Shown here in pieces: positions 34,633 through 42,792 of a DNA stretch of 53,690 bases (positions are counted from its first letter, which is position 1; each line of letters opens with the position of its first letter). Below the pieces are notes generated by a model. The model saw nothing but the letters and a program-made list of their open reading frames with translations, ran no database searches and had not been told where the DNA came from. This DNA comes from Methanoregulaceae archaeon (lineage in GTDB: Archaea; Halobacteriota; Methanomicrobia; Methanomicrobiales; Methanospirillaceae): assembly GCA_021371995.1 (NCBI GenBank), contig JAJFVA010000032.1:1-53690 (forward strand), read 5' to 3'. A program made the translations under genes and the position numbers.

Positions 34633-34803
34633 GCCAGCGGACTTCCCTCCCTGTTTTTTCCTGGATCTTTTAACGATTTTTGCGGTTGAGGGATCTCGTT
34701 TTTCCATGGTAGTGACAGAAAAATTATCCCGCAACAGTCTGAATAATATGCGGGTTGCCCCGCAATGATACGAGCAAAAGGAAGAAAAAAGACGGGGTAG
34801 CTT

Positions 34804-35010
34804 TTAGGCGGACATTGCCGCGAGCTCCACATCTTCTTCTTTAAGAGTCTTTCTACCGGCGTGATTGGCCAGTTTGTTCGCTTCTTTCGTCAGCTGTGCA
34901 ATATAATCTTCAGCTTTGGCCGAGAGAGTCATCGCTGCGTCGCGGCCGACCCTCTTTGCACCACTTTTTTTTGCAATTCTAACAATTGCAGCTACAGGTA
35001 AATCTGCCAC
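34804..35010 (-). CDS. Archaeal histone (HMf-like)
   Basis: 68 residues, the canonical length. MADLPVAAIVRIAKKSGAKRVGRDAAM is the first histone helix and DNA-binding loop; YIAQLTKEANKLANHAGRKTL covers the long central helix and the second loop; the protein ends in a short helix (EEDVELAAMSA). Residues that contact DNA (R11, K-R in the L1 loop, and R-K-T in L2) are present. It compacts genomic DNA as hypernucleosomes or tetramers. GAGGTAATC gives a ribosome binding site. A strong TATA region lies upstream. Confidence 0.95.
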   Translation of the reverse strand: MADLPVAAIVRIAKKSGAKRVGRDAAMTLSAKAEDYIAQLTKEANKLANHAGRKTLKEEDVELAAMSA

Positions 35011-35038
35011 CTTGATTACCTCAAACTAATTAACACTA

Positions 35039-35052
35039 TATAAATATTTATA
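35039..35052 (-). promoter_or_regulatory. TATA box of the histone gene
   Basis: TATAAATATTTATA is a perfect 14-bp palindrome lying about 30-43 bases upstream of the histone ATG. Its strong match to the archaeal TATA consensus suggests a highly active promoter. Confidence 0.6.
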
Positions 35053-35265
35053 GTTTTAGGAACCCGGCCCTTTGAATGAGCTGCATCTGGTTTTTCTGGT
35101 TTTCCTGATATGTTCCCCTTTGTCCCATACCAGGGATCCGGTGAGGAGCCCCGGGATATGCTATCACCACTCCGCATGCATGCGGGGGATACTGGCAAAT
35201 TCCCCTGCTGAAAAGATACCTTAATACCGGAGTGGCGATCAGGCTATTTCAACGGAAAAACCGGT

Positions 35266-35925
35266 ATGGCTCGTCTTGCTGACTACATTGGAAAGTTCTG
35301 GACAGGTGCCGAGGTGATGTATGGCGTCATCATCGCCATGACATTTACCAGCATACTCCGCGGTTCACCCGCGGTCCTTGAGATCGCCTTCAATAAAGTC
35401 ATCCTTGCAGCACTGTTCTGCTGCATTGCCTGGGGGATTGCTGACGGCCTGTTTTATGTGTGGGAGAGGAATTATATCATCCGGCGGGAGAACAAGGTAA
35501 TCGAGTTCTCAAAATCGCCGCGGCAGAACGAGTCCGCCCTGTCCCTGATCGGAGAGCAGCTGGATGACACGATTCTCCGGAATATACCCAAAGAAAACAG
35601 GCTGCAGCTGTACGAAAAACTGATCCAGTTCTTATCCGGCGTTGAAGCCAAAGAGTACATCACCCCCCTCCAGGCGGTAACTATCGCGCTTGGCACCTTT
35701 CTGCTCTCGGCAGGTGCCGGGCTTTTTGTTGTCTTCCCGTTCTTCATAATCCCCGATGTCCAGAAGGCCCTGATCGTATCAAACCTGTCCGGGATATTCC
35801 TGCTGTTCGGGGTAGGATATTTGAGGGCGTTTGATCGCGATCTGTTCTCAAAGGTGCTGTTCGGTCTCGGATCCTCCATGGTTGGTATCATTATCGCTGC
35901 AATCACGGTTATTTTCGGGGGGTAG
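35266..35925 (+). CDS. Multi-helix membrane protein, VIT/CCC1-like
   Basis: 219 residues with about five hydrophobic segments (near 15-35, 45-65, 140-170, 175-195, 200-219) and a hydrophilic cytoplasmic loop (about 70-135) between the second and third. The overall shape, with two N-terminal helices, a helical cytosolic insertion and three further helices, resembles the VIT1/CCC1 family of Fe/Mn transporters; I see no clear metal-binding Glu cluster. The assignment is a guess based on layout. Confidence 0.5.
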   Translation: MARLADYIGKFWTGAEVMYGVIIAMTFTSILRGSPAVLEIAFNKVILAALFCCIAWGIADGLFYVWERNYIIRRENKVIEFSKSPRQNESALSLIGEQLDDTILRNIPKENRLQLYEKLIQFLSGVEAKEYITPLQAVTIALGTFLLSAGAGLFVVFPFFIIPDVQKALIVSNLSGIFLLFGVGYLRAFDRDLFSKVLFGLGSSMVGIIIAAITVIFGG

Positions 35926-36292
35926 ATGAGTTCTCATCTCTCATCTCCCTCAAAAAAAGCGGAATGCATGCTGGTATGCAGGGGAGGGAGGATCTTCATT
36001 GTTATTACCCCAAAGGATTGAATCGATGAGCCAGGGGTTTTTGCAACCAGCCGATCCCGCAGAAAAACACCCTTGAATAGGTGCTCATCCCGTCGGAACA
36101 CCTGGCGGAAATATGTCCCTTGCAGTAGTGCCATGCAATGTCGGACTCATCATCTGGCGCATTATCGCCATGCATGATATTTGCACATTATTATAATGCA
36201 AAAATATATTTAAACAAGATAATTATTTGATGTCTGTCGGGGAAGCGGAAATGCGATGCCCCTGGCGAGACCACAGAGGAGGATGGAGCAGA
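35926..36292. other. Intergenic region and TPR gene promoter
   Basis: No gene is seen. AAAATATATTTAAA (about 36201-36214) is a good TATA region about 85 bases before the first TPR protein ATG. ATTATTATAAT (about 36186-36196) nearby is nearly palindromic. Confidence 0.3.
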
Positions 36293-36631
36293 ATGGAAAA
36301 GACAATCGTAAGCATCTCACAGGAAGCCCGGTATTTCTACGACCGGGCAATGGATGCAGAGACCCGGAACAATCCGCAGAAAGTCCTTGAATACTTCGAC
36401 CGGGCAATTGCCATGGATTCCGGATATGCCATGGCCCTGAACGAGAAGGGGAATTTCCTGGACCTGATGGGGAGGCTTGATGAGGCACTGGCCTGCTATG
36501 ATACTGCCCTGGAGCTCGAGCCCGAAGACGCAGAGATCTGGTTCAACAAGGGACTCACCCTGAAGAAGATAGGAAGGGAGAAGGATGCGGTATCCTGTAT
36601 CAACCGCGGTATCGAACTTGCAATCGGATAG
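36293..36631 (+). CDS. TPR-repeat protein 1
   Basis: 112 residues from the ATG at 36293, preceded by AGGAGGATGGAGCAGA. Three tetratricopeptide-like units are visible, with the consensus spacing: residues about 7-40 (ARYFYDRAMDAETRNNPQKVLEYFDRA), 41-75 (AMALNEKGNFLDLMGRLDEALACYDTALELEP) and 76-109 (AEIWFNKGLTLKKIGREKDAVSCINRG). Such helical repeats mediate protein contacts. It is followed after 17 bases by a close paralog, so the two arose by tandem duplication. Function unknown. Confidence 0.82.
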   Translation: MEKTIVSISQEARYFYDRAMDAETRNNPQKVLEYFDRAIAMDSGYAMALNEKGNFLDLMGRLDEALACYDTALELEPEDAEIWFNKGLTLKKIGREKDAVSCINRGIELAIG

Positions 36632-36648
36632 AGAAGGAGGGGGATACC

Positions 36649-36987
36649 ATGACAAAAGCAGAAAAAATGTCACATGAGGCAGATCACTACTACCAGAAGG
36701 CAATCCATGCACAGCACAAGGAGCACCCTGAACAGGTCCTTGAGTACTTCAACCGTGCTATTGCCGCGAATCCCGGGCATGCCATGGCCTGGAACGAGAA
36801 AGCCAATTTCCTTGATTACCTTGGAAAATGCGAGGATGCCCTCACGTGTTATGACATGGCACTCAGGCTCGACCCGGAGTTATCCGAAGCCTGGTTCAAC
36901 AAAGGTCTGACACTGAAGAAGATGGGAAGGGAGAAGGAAGGAATCGCCTGCATCAACAAGGGCATCGGATTTGCGTGCGGAAGGTAG
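36649..36987 (+). CDS. TPR-repeat protein 2 (paralog)
   Basis: 112 residues, MTKAEKMSHEADHYYQKAI onward. Its three TPR units align with those of the upstream gene almost without gaps (LNEKGNFLDLMG against WNEKANFLDYLG; WFNKGLTLKKIGREK against WFNKGLTLKKMGREK). GGAGGGGGATACC is its ribosome binding site. The pair probably forms one transcript and may build a homo- or heterodimer. Confidence 0.82.
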   Translation: MTKAEKMSHEADHYYQKAIHAQHKEHPEQVLEYFNRAIAANPGHAMAWNEKANFLDYLGKCEDALTCYDMALRLDPELSEAWFNKGLTLKKMGREKEGIACINKGIGFACGR

Positions 36988-37288
36988 CAATACCTTTTTG
37001 TCCCCGGATACGATACCGGCACGACCACTCACAACGGGAGAGAATCCCGTCATCACTTCTTCGTTTTGAACCGGTTTTCCGGAAAACCTTTTTGCCGCCC
37101 AGAAAAAATCCATCACCTGATGATTCGAGGAGGGCAATCGATTGATGTCTCCTCATGCAGAGCACCGTGTTTTCTGTTGAGAGTTTTTTTTAAAAAAAGT
37201 GTGGAACCAGTTTTCCCGGGTGAGAGCGATTCGGCCGGGTGACGATACTCAGGCGGGAATCAGGACTCCCGGGATACTTCACTCATTT
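36988..37288. other. Intergenic region
   Basis: Nothing is supported here. Short minus-strand frames overlap the TPR gene end but have no ribosome binding site or recognisable features. A T-run AGTTTTTTTTAAA lies near 37181-37193. Confidence 0.25.
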
Positions 37289-38038
37289 TCAGACGTCAAC
37301 GGTCAGGTCATCGGTTGCGGCAAACAACCCCGGGCATTCCCTCCCATAGGTTCTTTGTATCTCAAACCTCTCCTCAAGCGTCGTGTATTTATGAGGTCCG
37401 AAATGAATCAGGGCAAGTCTTCTGGCATGAGCGTCCCGGGCTATCCGGATTGCATCTTCAGGGTTCAGATGCGGCCATTCGGGGCTTTCTTCGCCTGGTT
37501 TCAATCCGCATTCGGTAATCAGGAGGTCTGCATTCCTCGAAAGATGTACTGCATTGTCACAGGGGCCGGTATCGGTGCAGAACGTGATTTTTTTACCGTC
37601 GATGGTGATCGCGTACCCGAAGCATGAAACAGGATGGACAAGAGCCCGGCATTCGAGCGGGAAGGGAACCTGGTGCCTTCCTTCGGACAGCTCAATGAAT
37701 TCTACGGGGAAGGGGAGGTGATCGAATGGTACGGTGAACGGTTCCCTGACCAGTGACTTGAGCACTGACTGGATCCCGACCTGCCCGCAGATGTGCAGGG
37801 GGTGGCCGAACCTGAATTTTATGAGGGTGTGCAGCCCGGCAATGTGGTCGATATGGTAGTGGCTGATGAAGAGGAAGGTGGGCTTCTCCTGGCTGATATA
37901 CCGGTCGGCTTTTGCAATACCGTTTCCGGCATCAAAAATGATATTGTAATCATCGGTCCGGACCAGCACCGAGCAGGTATTCCCGGTGAGCGTATCATAC
38001 CACCCGTTGGTCCCGAGGAACGTTACTTTCATCTTCAT
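37289..38038 (-). CDS. Metallo-beta-lactamase-fold hydrolase (RNase Z/phosphodiesterase-like)
   Basis: 249 residues. The MBL metal motif SHYHIDHIAG (about 59-68) provides H-x-H-x-D-H. A further His, the Asp in TFCTDTG (about 155-161) and the C-terminal His in LALIHFG (about 213-219) complete two-metal binding. Start MKMKVTFLGTNGW is typical of the RNase Z/ComEC-type branch. It may be a nuclease, cyclic-phosphodiesterase or other hydrolase; the substrate is not known. The gene stands alone. Confidence 0.82.
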   Translation of the reverse strand: MKMKVTFLGTNGWYDTLTGNTCSVLVRTDDYNIIFDAGNGIAKADRYISQEKPTFLFISHYHIDHIAGLHTLIKFRFGHPLHICGQVGIQSVLKSLVREPFTVPFDHLPFPVEFIELSEGRHQVPFPLECRALVHPVSCFGYAITIDGKKITFCTDTGPCDNAVHLSRNADLLITECGLKPGEESPEWPHLNPEDAIRIARDAHARRLALIHFGPHKYTTLEERFEIQRTYGRECPGLFAATDDLTVDV

Positions 38039-38165
38039 CTGATTGTTGCGGGTGAGGCATAAAGACCGGGCATGAGGTTTTTCGTAAATAAAGCACCGTC
38101 CAGTGTCGTCATCGTGTAACTATTGTGCAATTCTGAAAAACCAGGAAATTATTCCCCGGGTAACT

Positions 38166-38636
38166 TCAGGAGACTGCTGTCTCTCTCAGCCTGAGTAAAT
38201 GCTGGTATTGCCAGTCACGTTCCCTGGCCGTTGCACTATCGGCATCAGCAGGGCTGGCATCACGGACAGCAGTGGCAGCGTAAATGGCGGCAGCGATGGC
38301 ATGGGCAGGAACATGGGCAGTTGCTATCGCCTGACCGGCTGCACGGGCAGCAGAACGGGCAGCAGTATCTTCTTGGATCTCGCGGGCAGCTGCATGGGCG
38401 GCAAGTGAAATGCTGCGAACATCAGCCATCCTGAACACACCGGTACGTACCCATTCGCGGCATGCCTCGATAGCTTTTCGTGGACGGGTATCCTCCGGGT
38501 ATTTTCTCTCAAAACAGGGGAGTACACGCTCTGCACAGTCAGAAGCCCATAGTGCTACTATTGTATGGTCGGTCATCCTCGCAAGATCTGCGATTGGCTT
38601 GTCCATTGCCGTAACTGCCAGTATTTTTCGTGCCAT
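38166..38636 (-). CDS. Imm-5-like putative immunity protein
   Basis: 156 residues, MARKILAVTAMDKPIADL onward. The segment ALWASDCAERVLPCFERKYPEDTRPRKAIEACREWV matches the Imm-5-like/putative immunity protein family, which often occurs alone in bacteria and archaea. The second half is very Ala-rich (AARSAARAAGQAIATAH), forming repeated helices. No toxin is adjacent. The name derives from predicted toxin-immunity loci, and function in archaea is unproved. A TATA box (TTTATAAAAG) and a palindrome lie upstream. Confidence 0.75.
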   Translation of the reverse strand: MARKILAVTAMDKPIADLARMTDHTIVALWASDCAERVLPCFERKYPEDTRPRKAIEACREWVRTGVFRMADVRSISLAAHAAAREIQEDTAARSAARAAGQAIATAHVPAHAIAAAIYAATAVRDASPADADSATARERDWQYQHLLRLRETAVS

Positions 38637-38650
38637 ATGAGTATGTGGTC

Positions 38651-38660
38651 TTTTATAAAT
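38651..38660 (-). promoter_or_regulatory. TATA box of the Imm-5-like gene
   Basis: TTTATAAAAG lies about 15-24 bases before the ATG at 38636 on the minus strand, slightly close for a leaderless promoter but the only candidate. Confidence 0.4.
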
Positions 38661-38669
38661 CTCATTAAT

Positions 38670-38686
38670 CCCTTGTTCAACAAGGG
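38670..38686. promoter_or_regulatory. Palindrome upstream of the Imm-5-like gene
   Basis: CCCTTGTT-C-AACAAGGG has perfect 8-bp arms around a single base, just upstream of the TATA box. On the plus strand it is followed by a T-run, so it could also be a terminator. Its placement suggests an operator or activator site. Confidence 0.4.
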
Positions 38687-38755
38687 GTCAGTTTTTTTAA
38701 AACCAAGTCTCAGCCCCAGGGGGGGGTACGTCCTGTAAAAAAGATTGGGGTTCCT

Positions 38756-39008
38756 TCATGCGGTCTTCCCGGAACCCCTGATCAGCCAGTACTCAATCTC
38801 GTAATACCCTGACGGGACCGAGAGGTAGTACGAGGTTTTCTCCTGTACTTCGGCATCGGCGACCTGCCGGAGGAACGATACCTGCTCCCTGTCAGGATGA
38901 CCGGCGCAGGGCCCATTTTTCGTGGTATCGTCCATCTTCCATGACCGGGAAGGGACCGATGCCGGGGGGGGCTGTCACCCCGGTGTCCATCGGGTCGAAG
39001 AATGCAAT
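38756..39008 (-). pseudogene. Broken gene for a small unknown protein
   Basis: On the minus strand, one frame reads IAFFDPMDTGVTAPPG and then EDGRYHEKWALR after a strong AGGAGGTC ribosome binding sequence, and then stops. A different frame downstream gives REQVSFLRQVADAEVQEKTS and continues YYEIEYWLIRGSGKTA to a TGA at 38756. The two protein-like halves join if one frameshift near 38900-38911 is corrected. It lies directly behind the ferredoxin gene. Neither half resembles a family I know. Confidence 0.42.
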
Positions 39009-39064
39009 GACCTCCTGTTACTGGCGGTGCTGCCACCCGTTCCGGCACTATGAGTTCTTCAGGG

Positions 39065-39259
39065 TTACGAGACCCGCATGATCCATCGCGGGGCGATGGC
39101 TTTTGTAGGACAAAAATCCCTGCACCTGAAGCAGGCGACGCATAACTGTTCGTGAAAAGGTTCCGCTTTGTGATTCACGATTTGAAATACTCCCATCGAA
39201 CAGAGATCGACACAGATACCGCAGCCGTTACAAAAGATTCGGTCGACATACACCTCCAT
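39065..39259 (-). CDS. 2x[4Fe-4S] ferredoxin
   Basis: 64 residues from the ATG at 39259. Two cluster motifs are seen: CNGCGICVDLCSMGVF (C-x2-C-x2-C-x3-C, about residues 9-24) and CVACFRCRDFCPTKAI (C-x2-C-x2-C-x3-CP, about 38-53). The typical VYVDRIF start matches small bacterial-type ferredoxins that shuttle electrons in methanogens. A longer version from a TTG at 39289 is unlikely. Broken gene remains follow it. Confidence 0.85.
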   Translation of the reverse strand: MEVYVDRIFCNGCGICVDLCSMGVFQIVNHKAEPFHEQLCVACFRCRDFCPTKAIAPRWIMRVS

Positions 39260-39554
39260 TAAGATTGTCGGGCCGGGGCCTACTTCCAAAACAATCAGCC
39301 ATAACTGGTGTCATCGTCCGGGGACATATACAATTCGATATCAGTGGTCATGAGAGATCCGGGGACCAGGAGATAATTTTCAACCCCGCAAACAAAATTT
39401 ACGCCGGGAGAGTGGCCCTATCCGTTGTCCGGTGTACAGTCCGGTACAAAAGGATATCATCCTTGTACCGGAGATTGGTGAATGGGGAGGGTTTGATCGT
39501 CCCTCTTCCCGGAAGTGAAATCCTATTACTTCCCGGGTCCATGTACCTGATCAG
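39260..39554. other. Intergenic region
   Basis: No gene is seen. The stretch separates the ferredoxin (minus) and the SdpI-like gene (plus), so both promoters lie here. A long minus frame overlapping the SdpI gene is a shadow. Confidence 0.25.
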
Positions 39555-40199
39555 ATGAGGCTGGTCCGCTATGGCATCCTTGCCGTCATCATCCTGACCC
39601 TGGTGATAACGATTCTGGCGTATCCGGAGCTTCCCGACCAGATCCCCTCTCACTGGAATTTTGAAGGAGAGGTGGACGGGTATTTGCCGAAACTCTGGGG
39701 TGCACTGGTTATCCCACTCGTGATGATCCCCTTCACGGCATTATTCTTCCTGCTTCCGCGGATCGACCCGCTGAAAGAGAATTACCGGAAGTTTCAGGGG
39801 TATTACGAAGGATTTATTCTCGTGTTCGCGGTCTTTCTTTTTACCATCCAGCTGCAGATCCTCCTCTGGGGTCTCGGATACCCGATCAGTCCCACACTCC
39901 TGTTACCCCTCACCATGGGGGCATTGTATCTCTATCTCGGCTTCCTTGTCGAGCATGCCGAGCAGAACTGGTTTGTGGGGATCCGCACCCCATGGACCCT
40001 GAGCAGTGAACAGGTCTGGAAAAAGACCCATGCTCTGGGAGGGACGCTCTTCAAGATTGCAGGGATTATTGCCATGATAGGGGTATTTTTCGGGGAATAT
40101 TCATTATGGTTCACCCTGGTCCCGATACTCATTGTCGCTGCCTATATGGTGATCTATTCTTACCTTGAATACAGGAAAGAGAAGGGAACCACAGGGTAG
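39555..40199 (+). CDS. SdpI/DUF1648-family membrane protein
   Basis: 214 residues with six hydrophobic segments. The N-terminal part has the DUF1648 signature PDQIPSHWNFEGEVDGYLPK (residues about 27-46). A later part, VGIRTPWTLSSEQVWKKTHALGG (about 143-165), is typical of the SdpI immunity/growth family. SdpI in Bacillus protects against a toxin and binds a repressor; archaeal members are simply annotated as SdpI family. An autorepressor gene (ArsR-like) is often adjacent in bacteria but is not seen here. Confidence 0.82.
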   Translation: MRLVRYGILAVIILTLVITILAYPELPDQIPSHWNFEGEVDGYLPKLWGALVIPLVMIPFTALFFLLPRIDPLKENYRKFQGYYEGFILVFAVFLFTIQLQILLWGLGYPISPTLLLPLTMGALYLYLGFLVEHAEQNWFVGIRTPWTLSSEQVWKKTHALGGTLFKIAGIIAMIGVFFGEYSLWFTLVPILIVAAYMVIYSYLEYRKEKGTTG

Positions 40200-40311
40200 T
40201 AGTTCCCTGAAAATCCATGTTATACCTTCAAATTCCGGAAAGAATTGTTATTCATGAGATATCACATGGTCAATCAGTATTATATCACCGGATACCCCTA
40301 ATGCTGAACGC

Positions 40312-40749
40312 ATGAAGATTCTGATTGTCTATAAATCCTATCACCTCATGAATACGGAAAAGATTGCGAAAGCAATGGCGGAAGCTACAAACGCCACACT
40401 AATCAGGGTCGATGAGGTCCACCCGGAGGATATCGCCATATATGACCTGGTGGGATTCGGGTCCGGTATTTACGGGGGCAGACACCACAAGGAGCTCTTC
40501 GCCCTGGTCGAAACGATGCCATCCATGGAGGGGAACGTGTTCGTTTTCTCGACATCAGGCAGTGGTAATGAGGCGTATCACCGCCCTCTGAAGGAGGCGC
40601 TGACTGCGAAAGGGTGCCATATCAGGGGTGAGTTCCAGTGCAGGGGCGAGGCCCGCTTCCTGAAATTCATCCGGACGAACAGGGGGCACCCGGATGAAAA
40701 GGACCTGGAAGACGCCCGTACTTTTGCAAAAGGACTTATCACGGCATAG
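40312..40749 (+). CDS. Flavodoxin-family protein
   Basis: 145 residues. KILIVYKSYHLMNTEKIAKAMAEATNA (residues about 2-28) is a flavodoxin phosphate-binding loop, followed by IAIYDLVGFGSGIYGGRHHKELFALVE and VFVFSTSGSGNEAYHRPLKEAL. It is a one-domain flavodoxin and probably transfers electrons using FMN. TATA-like TTATATCA lies about 27 bases upstream, consistent with a leaderless mRNA. Confidence 0.85.
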   Translation: MKILIVYKSYHLMNTEKIAKAMAEATNATLIRVDEVHPEDIAIYDLVGFGSGIYGGRHHKELFALVETMPSMEGNVFVFSTSGSGNEAYHRPLKEALTAKGCHIRGEFQCRGEARFLKFIRTNRGHPDEKDLEDARTFAKGLITA

Positions 40750-40932
40750 TTCTCCTCCGGGAAAGCCTGATTCCTCCGGAAGATGGATCGGGGTAAGGAA
40801 AAGAACGGGATCGATGCGGCGAGATTGCCAAAATCGATCCTACCTCCGGAACAACCCGCCGTATCATCCTGATCCATACGATCTGATGCCCTAATGACCG
40901 GGGTACCTGCCGGGAAGCGTCAGGCTGCCCTG

Positions 40933-41265
40933 TTACCAGCTGGCAAGCGCCTCTCCTTCAGACGGGTAGATAGAGAAGATGGAGGTGAACCCGGCGAGGC
41001 TGAGTATCTTGAACACCTCAGGTGAAAGGCTGCAGAGGCCGAATTTATCCCCGGGTTGTTTCAGTTTCTTTGCTGTCGCCAGAATCACCCGGAGTCCGCC
41101 GCTGCTGATATACGGGACTCCGGAAAAGTCAAGCAGGATCTTCCGGTTGCCCTGCCCGATCTCTTTCGTGATTGCCTGTTCAAGTTCCGGTGCCGCCGAG
41201 GTATCGATCCTCCCGCTGACGGACAGGACCGTCCCTCCCTGCTGGTTCGCGGTTGTTATCTCCAC
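40933..41265 (-). CDS. STAS-domain anti-anti-sigma-like protein
   Basis: 110 residues from a GTG at 41265, the likely start, as MEITTANQQGG fits the family. It is a single STAS domain with DFSGVPYISSGGLRVI (about 46-61), whose serine (S54 or S55) is the site a partner kinase would phosphorylate. Bacterial SpoIIAA/RsbV proteins are antagonists of anti-sigma factors; archaea have no sigma factors, so the output here must be different. It is divergent from the phosphatase and RsbW-like genes, about 100 bases away, completing a partner-switching set. Confidence 0.85.
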   Translation of the reverse strand: MEITTANQQGGTVLSVSGRIDTSAAPELEQAITKEIGQGNRKILLDFSGVPYISSGGLRVILATAKKLKQPGDKFGLCSLSPEVFKILSLAGFTSIFSIYPSEGEALASW

Positions 41266-41365
41266 CGTATTCCCTGAAAGGTATTGTCAGTATTTTAAAA
41301 AGATAACCCTATCCATCCGTATCACGGGCAGGATCCGGTTCCCGGACCAGAACACCTGACCCTTT

Positions 41366-42790
41366 ATGAGCGATCCGTGTGCTATTCCTGTGTACGAGTG
41401 CCTGATCATAGTGTCTCCGATCCTGTCATCACTGCTCATCCTCCTGCAGATGATCTGCGTGATCATCGTGGTAGCCTATCTCCTGACCAGGAGCAGGATC
41501 TTTCCTGAAGTTCTTGACGGGCACCTTACGGTAACAACCCAGGTCATCCTCATCCTGGTTTTCGGGGCCCTTTCTGTCTATGGTACCCTCAGCGGTGTCG
41601 AGATCATGGGAGCGATCGTCAACGTCCGCGATCTCGGGCCGATGCTCGCCGGTCTTCTCGGAGGCCCGGTGGTTGGGGTTGGTGCGGGGTTGATCGGGGC
41701 AGCATACCGGATGAGCCTCGGGGGATTCACGTGTTATTCCTGCTCACTGGCAACGGTGCTTGCCGGGCTTTTTGGGGGGATCATATGGGTTGCATGCGGG
41801 AGGAGGTTTGCCGGGATCACCATCGCAGTGATCTTTGCCATCCTGATGGAGGGGTTCCACATGCTCCTCACCCTCGCGATTTCCCGCCCGTTTGACCAGG
41901 CCGTTGAAGTGGTGTCCACGGTGGCCCTTCCCGTGATCCTTGCAAACGCTGCAGGGATGTTTGTGTTTGCCTTCATCATTGAAAATCTACAGAAGGAGCG
42001 GAAGATGCAGGCGGAGCGGGACACGCTGCTCCGGGAGATGGAGCGGAAGAACACCGAACTGGCCATCGCTGCAGAGATCCAGCAGAGTTTCCTTCCCGAC
42101 ACCATCCCCCAAATCGAAGGGTACGATATTGCAGCAAAAAGCGTGATGGCAAAAGAGGTCGGCGGCGATTTCTTTGATGTGATCCCGCTCGAGGTGATTC
42201 CGCTCGGAATCGGAAAGCTTGGGATCATGATTGCTGATGTTTCCGGCAAAGGCATCCCGGCAGCCCTGTTCATGGCACTCTCCCGTATCGTGGTCCGGGT
42301 CAATGCAGTATGGTACGCGAGCAGACCTGCCGCGGCTATCCGGGATGCAAATACCATCATCGCGAATGATTCGCGGTCCGGCATGTTCGTGACGCTGTTT
42401 TACGGGGTGCTGGATTCCACCACCCGCACCGTTACGTATGTCAACGCCGGCCACAACCCCCCTCTCCACTACACTGCGGCGGATGGCACGTTGTCAGAAC
42501 TTGAGGCAACCGGCATTGCAGTGGGAGTTCTTGACAATGCGGAGTACACGCAGGAGGTCCTGCAGATGGCAAAGGGCGATCTCCTTGTCCTGTATACTGA
42601 TGGGATTACCGAGGCTGAGAATGCGGAGCACGAGATGTTCGATGTCTCCCGGTTAAGGGGGGTCATCCTCGCATCACGGGCATTGTCTCCCGGGGATATT
42701 ATCCAGGAGATCCTTGTTGCGGTCAAAGCCTTTACGGGAGATCACCCCCAATCGGATGATATCACCCTGCTGATACTCAGGAGCCTGTAA
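41366..42790 (+). CDS. Sensor phosphatase: LytS-type membrane domain plus PP2C/SpoIIE
   Basis: 474 residues. The N-terminal half (about 25-205) has six or so helices like the 5TMR-LytS sensor (LGPMLAGLLGGPVVGVGAGLIGAAYRMSLGG). A short linker helix (LQKERKMQAERDTLLREMERK) leads into the SpoIIE-type phosphatase (about 235-474), with AKEVGGDFFDVI, IMIADVSGKGIPAALFMAL and TYVNAGHNPPLHY, which carry the metal-binding Asp residues. It would dephosphorylate the STAS protein in response to a membrane signal. It overlaps no gene but is followed two bases later by the kinase gene. Confidence 0.88.
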   Translation: MSDPCAIPVYECLIIVSPILSSLLILLQMICVIIVVAYLLTRSRIFPEVLDGHLTVTTQVILILVFGALSVYGTLSGVEIMGAIVNVRDLGPMLAGLLGGPVVGVGAGLIGAAYRMSLGGFTCYSCSLATVLAGLFGGIIWVACGRRFAGITIAVIFAILMEGFHMLLTLAISRPFDQAVEVVSTVALPVILANAAGMFVFAFIIENLQKERKMQAERDTLLREMERKNTELAIAAEIQQSFLPDTIPQIEGYDIAAKSVMAKEVGGDFFDVIPLEVIPLGIGKLGIMIADVSGKGIPAALFMALSRIVVRVNAVWYASRPAAAIRDANTIIANDSRSGMFVTLFYGVLDSTTRTVTYVNAGHNPPLHYTAADGTLSELEATGIAVGVLDNAEYTQEVLQMAKGDLLVLYTDGITEAENAEHEMFDVSRLRGVILASRALSPGDIIQEILVAVKAFTGDHPQSDDITLLILRSL

Positions 42791-42792
42791 CC

